From JAJYSO01 sp964495935 (GTDB taxonomy: Bacteria; Bacteroidota; Bacteroidia; Flavobacteriales; Flavobacteriaceae), in assembly GCA_964495935.1 (NCBI GenBank), contig CAZBXQ010000011.1, positions 1 through 64,000 of the forward strand: a DNA stretch of 64,000 bases, written 5' to 3'. A model generated the notes under the pieces. That model searched no databases. It saw nothing but the letters and a program-made list of their open reading frames with translations, and was not told the origin of the DNA. Both the position numbers and the translations under genes were made by a program. Of this stretch, positions 44,663-53,726 are shown one piece after another (the stretch's first letter is position 1; each line of letters starts with the position of its first letter).

Positions 44663-46936
44663 TTAGAATTTAAACCGGTATCCTAAAGCAATTTGGTTAT
44701 TCTTAAAAGCACCTCTTGCCGTGTATTCTAAGAATACACTTGATTTTCCCACTTTTTTCGAAACTCCCGCGATAAAGTTAGGGGCAAATCTCAACTTGCT
44801 GTTAATGTAATTCAACCCGATTCCGGCTCCCACATACGGGGTAAAATCACTGTTGATAGAAATGGGCAATAAACCATTAGCATTAACTCCAAAAGCAAAT
44901 TTACTTCCCAGCCCCACATAAAATTCCGGGCTAAACATAATCGATGAATTACTAAAAGTATGGTAGCTTCGGAGCCCGATATTGATATTGGTCGCATCGC
45001 CAAAGCTGGGGCCTACAAAAACGGCCATCCCTCTGCTAAAATTAAAACCGGAGGCACTGGAATAATCATCGGCCGTCCTGCGTCGATCAGAATCTCTGCG
45101 TATTTCGACAGTTCTGTTAGAATCAGAAGAAGCGTTATTTTGTTTATTCCGTAATTCGGAAATTGTATTATCCTGCTCGTTAAGACGTTGTTGAAGTTTA
45201 CTGATTTCTTCGATTAAACGATCATTAGCAGAACTCTTTCCGGCTCTTTTGGCAGTTATCGAATCGATGTCCTGAACCGTCGATTGGGAGTTGGGTACGA
45301 CATTACTTTGCCCCGATCGGTTTTCATTCATGCGCAGCAGAAGTTGCTCCAATCGATCCAGGCGATTCTCGACCGAATTCTTATCTTCCTCTTGCTCATC
45401 ATTCATCACTTTGTCGATCAAGCTCTCCAATTCTGCCGGACTCATACGAATAATGGGGTCATCAGCCGATGAATCTCCATTTTGCATTTCTTCTTCAAGA
45501 GATTTCTTCTCTTTCATGATTTCCACAGCGCGCTCTTCATCATTATCGGCAAAAGCTTCTTTAAGCTCTTCTTCGAGATCGTCTATACGATCCTGATATT
45601 CGGCAAGTCGTTGATCTCTTTCACCGATTTCTCTTTCAAATTTCTGTCGTTCAGGATCAAAACGCCTGTTGAATGTACGATCTAATTCTTTATCGGTATC
45701 CACCGATTTGCTCAACTTGATGCGGAACCCGACATTATACATCGCATGATTGCGCAACTGATCTGTGTTTTCGATTCCGGCCACATCAGAATTATCACTT
45801 TCTGTCGTATAGAGGATATTGGCCGCACCAAAAAGGTCAACTCGTTTCCCCAAAGGAATATCCAAACCAATCCCTCCCTTAGCATAATACTTCGAAGAGA
45901 GCTCAGTCACATATCCTTGTCCAATATAATCGTCACTCACATCAATGTATCCACCGCCCACGGTAATATAAGGAACAATTCCCCGGGCAATATTGAGCCG
46001 TCCCACAAAATCGGCACCATACATGGCCAGCTTGTCAAAATCAAAACTCACTTTTTCATCTTCGGTAGATTGTAAGTAATAGGCCCGTAATCCAACAAAA
46101 TCCGTAAAATCGACGCCCAGTTCACCTCCTAATAAATAGGTGTCTCGGAAAGCCGATCCGCCATCAAAGTCCACATACGCTCCCAGCGGTGCCAAAGTCA
46201 CTTTGAAATCTGACAACCCCCCGGAAAATCGTTTACGATAAGCACGATCAAGGGAGGTTAATTTACTGTCATTCGTTCCCCCGAGGTATAACTGCAACCC
46301 GGCATTAACGGCGTAGTTAAACATGGTTTCTTTCTCTTGTCCTTCCAGCCAGCTCTTAAATTCATCTACCGGATCATCGGCACTTAAATCGGGATTCGCC
46401 AACATGGTGCTGGGTTTCATATTATACCCAAACAAACGTCCTTCAACATTAAAGGTAAGCCGATTGGTAATTTTAAATTTGAGTCCCAACCCTGCGGATC
46501 CGTATAAATTTTCAGATTTGAGCGTCAAATCTTCAAACTTACGCTTATAAGACTGCAATCCCGTTCCCACTACAATATACGGAGCCAGCGTTCCCGAAGG
46601 AATATTGAACTTAAATTCGCCCCCCACTCTTCGTACTCTTACATCGCGGTTATTCAGACCAAAATCAAGTCCCAAATCTTCGGCATCCTTAGTATATTTA
46701 CTAAAATCTTGGCCTAAATCGGAGGTTTGCTCAAAAAGCCCCCGAATCTCAACACCTTTTCCAAACCCAAATCCGGCCTGGAGCCCATACATGGCACCAT
46801 CCTCAATCGTGGTCTTACTATCAAACCAGTTATAACTTGCGGTAGGTGTAACAAAAAAGCTAACATCTTCTACCTGTGCCGTCATCTTCGTAAAAACGCC
46901 GACAGCTAAAGCGAGAAATAGTAATTTAAACTTCAT
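44663..46936 (-). CDS. Three-barrel outer-membrane protein with coiled coil
   Basis: 757 residues, with a signal peptide to about residue 20. Barrel 1 (about 25-218) and barrel 2 (about 244-409) look like an internal duplication. APYIVVGTGL matches VPYITVGGGY, and LYGSAGLGLKFKITNRL matches YYAKGGIGLDIPLGKRV. Each is followed by a near-identical linker, LDRAYRKRF (229-237) and LDRTFNRRF (418-426). A long charged coiled coil with Asn/Ser-rich joints follows (about 425-615), then barrel 3 (about 632-757) ending in the aromatic strand IALGYRFKF. Function unknown. The OmpA-like gene lies just downstream. Confidence 0.82.
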   Translation of the reverse strand: MKFKLLFLALAVGVFTKMTAQVEDVSFFVTPTASYNWFDSKTTIEDGAMYGLQAGFGFGKGVEIRGLFEQTSDLGQDFSKYTKDAEDLGLDFGLNNRDVRVRRVGGEFKFNIPSGTLAPYIVVGTGLQSYKRKFEDLTLKSENLYGSAGLGLKFKITNRLTFNVEGRLFGYNMKPSTMLANPDLSADDPVDEFKSWLEGQEKETMFNYAVNAGLQLYLGGTNDSKLTSLDRAYRKRFSGGLSDFKVTLAPLGAYVDFDGGSAFRDTYLLGGELGVDFTDFVGLRAYYLQSTEDEKVSFDFDKLAMYGADFVGRLNIARGIVPYITVGGGYIDVSDDYIGQGYVTELSSKYYAKGGIGLDIPLGKRVDLFGAANILYTTESDNSDVAGIENTDQLRNHAMYNVGFRIKLSKSVDTDKELDRTFNRRFDPERQKFEREIGERDQRLAEYQDRIDDLEEELKEAFADNDEERAVEIMKEKKSLEEEMQNGDSSADDPIIRMSPAELESLIDKVMNDEQEEDKNSVENRLDRLEQLLLRMNENRSGQSNVVPNSQSTVQDIDSITAKRAGKSSANDRLIEEISKLQQRLNEQDNTISELRNKQNNASSDSNRTVEIRRDSDRRRTADDYSSASGFNFSRGMAVFVGPSFGDATNINIGLRSYHTFSNSSIMFSPEFYVGLGSKFAFGVNANGLLPISINSDFTPYVGAGIGLNYINSKLRFAPNFIAGVSKKVGKSSVFLEYTARGAFKNNQIALGYRFKF

Positions 46937-47392
46937 ACCCTTTTGATTTTTAATTAAAATTAAGATTTCATTCTATAACTACACCATTTACTGCAATAAA
47001 AACGGTATAAAACATAAAATATTGTAAAATAGATTTAATATCGGTTTGATTTCTCAATCCCTTTTATCAACCCCTTTTAAAATTAGATTCACTCTTATTT
47101 TGCTTCCCTTAAAAATAGCATTTTAATGACATTCTATCGATTCCTCTCTAACACTACTGCAATATATTCTAACAGCGCAAATTTACATTTTGACAAAATC
47201 TTGGGTACAACGATATTTCATGGGAGAGCAGGGTGCTTCTCTAAAAAAAATGAACGCCATCCCATTTTATGGCCTAATCAGTTTTATCAAATGCTTTCTC
47301 TTTCATTAGGATTATATTTAATCCTGTGATTCTGATGAACTCTTTTCAAGAAATATATAAATCCAAAAGAACCCCAAACCCCAATTAAAAAC
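46937..47392. other. A+T-rich region upstream of the barrel operon
   Basis: Nearly 460 bases without a supportable gene. It presumably holds the promoter of the barrel-OmpA operon, but no exact TTG-N19-TAnnTTTG match is visible on the minus strand. The open frame at 47126-47329 has no coding character. Confidence 0.3.
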
Positions 47393-47421
47393 AGCCGGCT
47401 CAATCCTTTTAAAACCCGGCT
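47393..47421 (-). terminator. Terminator of the small barrel gene
   Basis: AGCCGG and CCGGCT (47393-47398, 47416-47421) form a stem that overlaps the stop codon. On the minus strand it runs into GTTTTTAATT. Confidence 0.6.
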
Positions 47422-48037
47422 AAAACCGATACCCCAGGTTTACTCCGGCATTAAATTCCATGGCACTGAATCGATCTTTTACCTCACTGCTGAAACCGCG
47501 GGCCACATTAACGAAAGGTCCGATGACAAAACTGTTTGAAAAGTTCCAAATATATCCGGCACCAATCCCGACCATAAAGTCGTTCATATCCGTTTTTACT
47601 TTTTGATCATCCTGATATTCTTCGAAGTCCCCAAAGCGATATTTTACAAATGGTTGAACATAAAACTCGGAACCCGGGTTTTCCCTTCCAAAATAATAAC
47701 TATAATCAATACTTACACTGTTGGTTTTAAATTTACGTCCATGATCCTCACTGCGATAACTGGGCCGGTCATTAATCATTACCCGGGCGCCTATCGATTG
47801 ATCATAATCAATAAAATACTCATATCCCACCTCTGCAGAAGCCACCAATAAGGTATTGAGAATATTGTAATTTACTTCATTTCGAGGGATTTCCAACGAG
47901 CCGGTTCCCTGATCGGCATCAATCGTTCCGGAGATAGAATCATCCGGAATTAAATTATCGTCGGCGGGAACAGAATCTTGGGCAGAAACCCAATAAAAAC
48001 CAAACAATAAAATACTTAATAACGAAAACTTTCTCAT
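47420..48037 (-). CDS. Outer-membrane beta-barrel protein
   Basis: 205 residues from ATG 48035-48037, confirmed by a canonical promoter 19 bases upstream that overlaps the alternative start. A signal peptide ends at WVSAQ (about 19). An acidic stretch (DSVPADDNLIPDDSISGTID) is followed by a small barrel of about eight strands ending VNLGYRF with the terminal aromatic residue. It is of the general OprF/OmpX size class. Function unknown. Confidence 0.8.
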   Translation of the reverse strand: MRKFSLLSILLFGFYWVSAQDSVPADDNLIPDDSISGTIDADQGTGSLEIPRNEVNYNILNTLLVASAEVGYEYFIDYDQSIGARVMINDRPSYRSEDHGRKFKTNSVSIDYSYYFGRENPGSEFYVQPFVKYRFGDFEEYQDDQKVKTDMNDFMVGIGAGYIWNFSNSFVIGPFVNVARGFSSEVKDRFSAMEFNAGVNLGYRF

Positions 48038-48055
48038 AATGAAACCTTTAGGCGG

Positions 48056-48085
48056 CAAATATATGGAATCTTACAAAACTCCCAA
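48056..48085 (-). promoter_or_regulatory. Promoter of the small barrel gene
   Basis: On the minus strand TTG (48083-48085), 19 bases, then TATATTTG (48056-48063) is an exact match to the Bacteroidota consensus. The leader would be about 12 bases. Confidence 0.7.
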
Positions 48086-48477
48086 GTTTTACGGGTTGTT
48101 TATATTTTAATTTGCATTTTAACATAATTACTGCGTATTTCCAATTTATTTTTATTCTAAATTACGAAATAAAGAAGAAAAATAATCCGAGATCCATTCC
48201 TAAGAGCGAAGATTAGCCTCGTATTTCCCAAGTTATCAGGTATCCTCTTGCTTTTTCCGATCTTCAAAAAACTACCGTCAAAAATCATATTGGAAACCCC
48301 TTCGTCACGGGTTCAAAAAAGTGCTAAAACGCGTTAAAAATGATGTTATGAATCGAAGTAATCGTTAAAAACCCAAACTGTATTTTAAGAGGCTTCACAG
48401 TAGAACTAAAAAGGAGTGTAAAATCCTCTACGCACACGACAAAACCACCTTATCTCTTATATATTCCCAAAAATAAA
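48086..48477. other. Intergenic region between small barrel gene and rplS
   Basis: About 390 bases, A+T rich, with no gene or strong structure visible. Confidence 0.3.
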
Positions 48478-48501
48478 AACGCAACCTCAAAAGATTGCGT
48501 T
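48478..48501 (-). terminator. Terminator of rplS
   Basis: AACGCAA and TTGCGTT form a seven-base-pair stem. On the minus strand it is followed by TTTATTTTT. It lies 37 bases past the rplS stop. Confidence 0.8.
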
Positions 48502-48537
48502 CTGTTTTTGTCGGGCTTTATACCGGTAATCCGTCTC

Positions 48538-48885
48538 CTATAATTTATCTTTAATTCTCGCCTTTTTACCGTGCAATTCTCTAAAATAGAAAATCCGAGA
48601 TTGGGAAACTTTCCCTCTTTTATTGACTACAATTTTCTCCAGTGCGGGAAGGTTAATTGGGAAAATTCTTTCTACGCCTACGGTTCCACTCATTTTGCGA
48701 AGAGTAAACGTTTTTGTAGCACCTTCCCCTCTAATTTGAAGAACTACTCCTCTAAAGAACTGCGTTCTGGATTTATCCCCTTCGGTAATTCTGTAATAAG
48801 CCGTAATCGTATCTCCCGGAAAAAAATCGGGGAAATCATTCTTCTTGATGTACTTGTCTTCAACGTATTTTAAAATCGATGCCAT
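48538..48885 (-). CDS. rplS: 50S ribosomal protein L19
   Basis: 115 residues from ATG 48883-48885, which aligns with normal L19 starts. The longer frame would add 12 residues from the leader. The L19 core is complete: DFPDFFPGDTITAYYRI, GVVLQIRGEGATKTFTLRKM, GVERIFPINLP and RGKVSQSRIFYFRELHGKKARIK. L19 sits at the interface of the two subunits. Confidence 0.97.
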   Translation of the reverse strand: MASILKYVEDKYIKKNDFPDFFPGDTITAYYRITEGDKSRTQFFRGVVLQIRGEGATKTFTLRKMSGTVGVERIFPINLPALEKIVVNKRGKVSQSRIFYFRELHGKKARIKDKL

Positions 48886-48953
48886 AACAATATTTTTTAC
48901 ATTTGCAAGAACAACATTCACGACTTTCGCCAGCGGTTGGTATTGCGCGGCTG

Positions 48954-48983
48954 CAAAATTAAATATTAATTTTATTTAAACAA
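48954..48983 (-). promoter_or_regulatory. Promoter of rplS
   Basis: On the minus strand TTG (48981-48983), 19 bases, then TAATTTTG (48954-48961) matches the consensus exactly. It gives rplS its own promoter with a leader of about 65 bases, just after the trmD stop. Confidence 0.68.
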
Positions 48984-48993
48984 GTTTTTTCGG

Positions 48994-49668
48994 CTAATCT
49001 TTTAGCAAATCCGGACGTCTTTCTCGCGTTCGTTTCAGGGCTTCTTCTTCCCGCCAAGCTTCTATCTTTTTAAAATTTCCGCTTCGCAGTACCTCGGGAA
49101 CCTTCCAACCCTTATACCGGGCCGGCCGGGTGTAAATCGGCGGAGCTAAAATATCGTCCTGAAAAGAATCGGTCAATGCCGAAGTCTCATCTCCCAATGC
49201 TTCAGGAAGTAATCGAATAATCGCATCACAAACTACGGCAGCGCCCAATTCTCCTCCCGATAAAACATAATCTCCAATTGAAATCTCCCGCGTAATAAAA
49301 TGGTCCCGTACGCGTTGATCCACCCCTTTGTAATGCCCGCATAAAATAATGAGGTTATTCTTCAGGGAAAGCTGATTGGCCATTTTTTGAGAGAATTGAT
49401 CCCCATCCGGCGTCATATAAATAACCTCTTCATAATCGCGTTCTGATTGCAATCCGGTAATACATTCATCAATCGGCTCAATCATCATCACCATTCCGGC
49501 CCCTCCTCCATATTGGTAATCATCAATATTTTTATAATTATCATGCGCATAATCCCGTAAATTATGAATCACTACTTCTACCAATCCTTTTTTAATCGCC
49601 CGCCCCAATATCGAGGACTCAAACGGGCTTCGCAATAAATCCGGTACGGCAGAGATAATATCGATTCG
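48994..49668 (-). CDS. trmD: tRNA (guanine37-N1)-methyltransferase
   Basis: 224 residues from ATG 49666-49668 (MRIDIISAVPDLL). A start ten codons upstream is less likely. TrmD has the trefoil-knot SAM site: YMTPDG, LCGHYKGVDQRV and ISIGDYVLSGGELGA, all present. It methylates G37 next to the anticodon and prevents frameshifting. It stands just upstream of rplS, as in most bacteria. Confidence 0.97.
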   Translation of the reverse strand, partial: RIDIISAVPDLLRSPFESSILGRAIKKGLVEVVIHNLRDYAHDNYKNIDDYQYGGGAGMVMMIEPIDECITGLQSERDYEEVIYMTPDGDQFSQKMANQLSLKNNLIILCGHYKGVDQRVRDHFITREISIGDYVLSGGELGAAVVCDAIIRLLPEALGDETSALTDSFQDDILAPPIYTRPARYKGWKVPEVLRSGNFKKIEAWREEEALKRTRERRPDLLKD

Positions 49669-49715
49669 CATCACAAAAGGGAGTTTTTTACCGGGCAATC
49701 ATTACTTATGCCCCG

Positions 49716-50333
49716 TTATTTAGCTGCATTTCTATTGCGTTCATCCTGGAGCTGACGACCTAATTTTTGCTGGGTCTCAAGGGCTTTGCGCCGGTATTCA
49801 TCATAGTTATCCTGAAGGTCTTTCAAATCTTTTCGGGCCTTCACCGTCCCCTTGTTGCTCGCTCTGAATTTACCGATAAAAGCAATAAGTAAAACCAGGA
49901 GTATTACAATAATTAAAATAACAATCACCTGATAGGTGGTTTTCATTGTCCGGATACCCAAAAAGGAAAATTGATCCTTACTCAGTTCGGCCTTCTCCAG
50001 TGCCGCATTGGTCTCCTGCAATTCCTTTTTGGATTGATCGACCTGCTCCTGCAGGCTTGAGATTTCAGCATTAAGCTCGGCAATAGTTGACTCCAGCTCT
50101 CCAATTTGTCTTTTTGTATTGCTCTGCAACCCTTGAATAGCGTTCATTTTAACCACCTTATACGACTTGAAGTTATTAGACTCCTTCAACAACTTACTAA
50201 ACGCATCATCAACGGTCTCGGCCACCGATTTTGAATTCCCGGGTACCGTATCTCTCGAGGTTATAGAGGTTTGAGCAGCGAGGTTAAAAACCATAAGTGC
50301 GCCCAACACGATCGTGAAAACAATTCTTTTCAT
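49716..50333 (-). CDS. Coiled-coil protein with one membrane span
   Basis: 205 residues: a signal sequence or anchor (to NLAAQ, about 21), a coiled coil (about 60-115, NTKRQIGELESTIAELNAEI), a strong membrane span (TYQVIVILIIVILLVLLIAFI, about 131-151) and a charged C-terminal helix with DNYDEYRRKALETQQKL. It is conserved near trmD in Flavobacteriia and sometimes annotated as a tRNA methyltransferase by association. Nothing in it supports that. Function unknown. Confidence 0.72.
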   Translation of the reverse strand: MKRIVFTIVLGALMVFNLAAQTSITSRDTVPGNSKSVAETVDDAFSKLLKESNNFKSYKVVKMNAIQGLQSNTKRQIGELESTIAELNAEISSLQEQVDQSKKELQETNAALEKAELSKDQFSFLGIRTMKTTYQVIVILIIVILLVLLIAFIGKFRASNKGTVKARKDLKDLQDNYDEYRRKALETQQKLGRQLQDERNRNAAK

Positions 50334-50384
50334 TCGCTTATTTCAATTTAATTATTATTGTACTTCTTCCGCTTGCGAAGAGTA

Positions 50385-51830
50385 TTAGTAGTAGGTGAAT
50401 CTTCTTACTTTGGCAATGTATTTTGCCAATCGTATGACCTGGTGGCTATAACCGTATTCATTGTCATACCAAACATACAAAACGACATTGCGCCCCTCAT
50501 TGGCAACCTTCGTTGCTTTACTGTCAAAAATAGCCGGAGCAGAGGAACCCACGATATCGGAGGAAACCAATTCATCATCCGCAGAAAATTTAATTTGATT
50601 CACTAACTCTCCTTCTAACGCATATTTTTTGACAATAGTATTGACTTCTTTTTCACGGGTAGTCTTTTTTAAGTTAAGATTAAGTATTGCCAGTGAACCA
50701 TTGGGCACCGGTACCCGTATCGCATTCGAGGATAATTTCCCTTGCAGGGCCGGATAAGCCTCGGCAACTGCACTTCCTGCACCGGTCTCGGTAATCACCA
50801 TATTTAAGGCTGCTGCCCGTCCACGCCTGTATTTTTTATGAATATTATCCACCAAATTCTGATCGTTGGTGTAGGCATGAATAGTCTCCAAATGTCCGTA
50901 TTCGATTCCCAAACGCTCCTCTATTATTTTTAATACCGGAGTAATGGCATTAGTTGTACAGGAGGCCGCCGAAAAAATATCAATTTTATCCGGATCATAA
51001 TTCTTTTGATTAACGCCATATACGATATTGGGCACGCCCTTTTTCCCGGGGGCTGTCAGCAATACTTTAGAAGCTCCTTTAGCCTTTAAGTGACGACCCA
51101 AGGCCTCTTTTGTTCTATAGGCTCCCGTGTTATCTAATATCAATGCATCTCGAATCCCGTATCGGGTATAGTCGATATCTTGTGGATTATTAGCAGAAAT
51201 GACAAAAACGGTAGTCCCATTTATAATCAATGCTTTGTTTTTAACATCCACGGTAACCGTTCCCGGAAAATGTCGATGAATCGAATCGCGGCGCAACAAA
51301 GCGGCGCGCTTCTCCAAAATAGTTCGGTTGATCGACCCGCGGGTAACAATGGCTCGCAAGCGCAACTGTGTGCCCTGGCCGATCCCCGTCATTAATTCCC
51401 GTGCCAAAAGACGCCCGATGCGGCCAAAACCATAGAGGATAACATCTTTGGGAACGATGTGATTAAAGGATTTTACCTGCGCAAATTTATGCGCTACAAA
51501 ATAATAAGCATCGTTTTCATTTTGCAATAAAAATTCATGGGTCAACTTCCCGACATCAATTTTGGCCGGTGGCAAATTCAGATTCTGAATCCCTTTGGCA
51601 ATATCTACCAAATCGAATACAGAAATTGGTTTATTTACAAATTCCGCGGCATAATGATGAAGATCCAGAATTTCACTCACACTGAGATTCAACAACTTGT
51701 TTCTAAAAAAAACCAGCTCGACGGATTTGTCATACCATAAATCACTGACGATTTTAATAAGAGCAACGGCCTCTCTACTTCTATCTACCTGATTATCAAG
51801 TTCTTTTTTAAATTGGTTGGGGGAAGACAT
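50385..51830 (-). CDS. Glyceraldehyde-3-phosphate dehydrogenase, long form
   Basis: 481 residues, with a helical extension of about 125 residues before the NAD-binding motif GFGRIG (134-139). The catalytic Cys291 lies in SAASCTTNAITP, with the usual ETIHAYTNDQ, AALNMVITETGAGSA and WYDNEYGYS motifs. Ordinary GAPDH has about 335 residues. The extended form is common in Flavobacteriia beside a second, standard gene. Its direction in glycolysis or gluconeogenesis is not decided by sequence. It has its own promoter. Confidence 0.92.
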   Translation of the reverse strand: MSSPNQFKKELDNQVDRSREAVALIKIVSDLWYDKSVELVFFRNKLLNLSVSEILDLHHYAAEFVNKPISVFDLVDIAKGIQNLNLPPAKIDVGKLTHEFLLQNENDAYYFVAHKFAQVKSFNHIVPKDVILYGFGRIGRLLARELMTGIGQGTQLRLRAIVTRGSINRTILEKRAALLRRDSIHRHFPGTVTVDVKNKALIINGTTVFVISANNPQDIDYTRYGIRDALILDNTGAYRTKEALGRHLKAKGASKVLLTAPGKKGVPNIVYGVNQKNYDPDKIDIFSAASCTTNAITPVLKIIEERLGIEYGHLETIHAYTNDQNLVDNIHKKYRRGRAAALNMVITETGAGSAVAEAYPALQGKLSSNAIRVPVPNGSLAILNLNLKKTTREKEVNTIVKKYALEGELVNQIKFSADDELVSSDIVGSSAPAIFDSKATKVANEGRNVVLYVWYDNEYGYSHQVIRLAKYIAKVRRFTYY

Positions 51831-51858
51831 AACAATGAGTTTAGTTTATGTGACTTCG

Positions 51859-51894
51859 CAAACATACACAATTCCATTTTTCTGAAAAACAAAA
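51859..51894 (-). promoter_or_regulatory. Promoter of the long GAPDH gene
   Basis: On the minus strand TTTTG (51890-51894), 23 bases, then TATGTTTG (51859-51866). The spacing is at the long end of the accepted range. Confidence 0.5.
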
Positions 51895-52089
51895 CCCAAG
51901 CTTAAAATGGTTTAAAATCAGCCTGTTTTATTCACGAAAAGACTCTTTCCTGAAACCGTTTTTCTATCATTGTTACACCGACAATTAATCCTTCAGCACC
52001 CTTGTAAAGGGTTCTCGCCCGCCTTAAAAAGCCTTTCACCAGCCTTCATAAGGAGGTCACAAGCCCTTTCAAAATACAGCCGAATAAAT

Positions 52090-53502
52090 TTAGAAAACGA
52101 CCGTTTCCCGAGATCCGTTTCGCGCCTGAAAAGTGACTCTCGTACTCTCGCCAAGACTCTTCTTCTTCATTATACGTTCCACCTCTTTAACGCTCCCTAC
52201 GGTTTGCCCGTCAATCCCCACGATAATAAAATAATCTTGAGGGATTCGCAAAACACTGGATGTGGTCTGAGCGATCCTTACTCCCCTTTTGGCCCTAAAT
52301 TTATGGAGATAGGCCGGATCGGCGTTTATCACTTCAAGATTAGCATCGCCAAGAACCATCACATAACTCTCATATTCGGTTAGCTTAACGGTAGCCTCGT
52401 TCTTTTTCTTGCCCCGGTAATATTCTACTTTCACCTCGTCTCCCGGGCGTTTTGTTTTGATATAAGCCGACAAATCGGACATTTTCCTTACATTTTTCTG
52501 ATCAATACGGGTAATAATATCGCCATGCCTCAATCCGGCATCCTTAGCCCCATCAGAAGAAGAAGCAATATAGACCCCCTGCGAAATCGAGATACCTTCT
52601 TCTCTTGCTCGATCTGCACTAATGGTATTTCCCATGATACCGAGAATCGCCTGTTTGACATTCCCATACTCCATCAAATCTTCAACAATCTTACGGGCAT
52701 TATTACTCGGAATAGCAAAACTATACCCTATATAACTTCCCGTTCGGGAGGTAATAGCCGTATTGATACCGATCAATTCTCCATTGGTATTCACCAAAGC
52801 ACCACCGCTATTTCCGGGATTAACGGCAGCATCCGTTTGTATAAACGACTGCATGGTAGTGCCGCCCTCATCCAGATTTCGTCCTTTAGCACTTATAATC
52901 CCGGCTGTAACCGTAGAGGTCAGGTTAAAGGGATTCCCTACGGCCAACACCCACTGCCCGACCTTGGCACTATCACTGTCGCCAAAAGGCAGATAGTCTA
53001 AATCCTTCTCGTCAATCTTGATTAAAGCGATGTCCTCTCGCGGCACCGATCCCACAACCTTGGCTTTATAGGTTTTATTATTATTCAACGTGACTTCCAA
53101 TTCACTCGCTCCCTCAATGACATGATTATTCGTCACGATATATCCATCGGGGGTAATAATGACACCCGAGCCAATACCGCGAACATATTTCCCCCCGCGG
53201 TTGCCGTTTAAATAATCTAAAAAACTTCTTGGAGAATTCCTGATTTCCACATTTGCAACGTGTACCACGGCGTGCACCGTTTTTTCGGCAGCCCTCGTAA
53301 AATCGGGATTGGCGGCAAAGCCATCATTCGAATCCTGAATCACCAATTTTGGAGTTACTCCCGAATTATGGGAATTCCGAACCGAGGTTCCCTGTACATA
53401 ATCGGCATCCCGCATTGTGGTGTCAAAAAAATACCAATATCCACCAAGTGCTAAAACACCACCTAATATTGAAGCAAAAACAAGAGTTATTAATTTTTTC
53501 AT
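52090..53502 (-). CDS. DegP/HtrA family serine protease
   Basis: 470 residues. An N-terminal anchor or signal (about 1-22) is followed by a trypsin-like domain with the triad His127 (TNNHVIEGA), Asp157 (REDIALIKI) and Ser232 (NPGNSGGAL). Two PDZ domains lie at about 300-370 and 390-470. This periplasmic protease and chaperone removes misfolded envelope proteins. It is consistent with the Flavobacteriia order trmD, GAPDH, HtrA. Confidence 0.94.
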   Translation of the reverse strand: MKKLITLVFASILGGVLALGGYWYFFDTTMRDADYVQGTSVRNSHNSGVTPKLVIQDSNDGFAANPDFTRAAEKTVHAVVHVANVEIRNSPRSFLDYLNGNRGGKYVRGIGSGVIITPDGYIVTNNHVIEGASELEVTLNNNKTYKAKVVGSVPREDIALIKIDEKDLDYLPFGDSDSAKVGQWVLAVGNPFNLTSTVTAGIISAKGRNLDEGGTTMQSFIQTDAAVNPGNSGGALVNTNGELIGINTAITSRTGSYIGYSFAIPSNNARKIVEDLMEYGNVKQAILGIMGNTISADRAREEGISISQGVYIASSSDGAKDAGLRHGDIITRIDQKNVRKMSDLSAYIKTKRPGDEVKVEYYRGKKKNEATVKLTEYESYVMVLGDANLEVINADPAYLHKFRAKRGVRIAQTTSSVLRIPQDYFIIVGIDGQTVGSVKEVERIMKKKSLGESTRVTFQARNGSRETVVF

Positions 53503-53661
53503 ATTAATTTATGTTTTTAAGATTTTATCAATGATAATGTAAAATTAATTGACCTATTCCCTCGTTTAAATCAGTTTAACGGATATTTAACCTCAAAATG
53601 CATACCATTATTAGGTCAAGATCTCAGAGCCCTTTCTCCAATCATATAAAATCTGAAACTC

Positions 53662-53692
53662 TTGTGCAAAATTATACGAATGTCTATGTTTG
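53662..53692 (+). promoter_or_regulatory. Promoter of the siderophore importer
   Basis: TTG (53662-53664), 20 bases, then TATGTTTG (53685-53692) closely fits the Bacteroidota consensus. Transcription would begin near 53698, where a possible operator begins. Confidence 0.62.
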
Positions 53693-53697
53693 CACTG

Positions 53698-53714
53698 TTT
53701 CAATTCAGTCTAAA
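53698..53714 (+). promoter_or_regulatory. Possible iron-responsive operator
   Basis: TTTCAA-N5-TCTAAA resembles the TTTAGA-N5-TCTAAA palindrome found upstream of iron-uptake genes in Flavobacteriia, with two mismatches in the left half. Its place at the start of transcription of a siderophore importer would suit a repressor. Confidence 0.35.
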
Positions 53715-53726
53715 TAAGTATATCCG

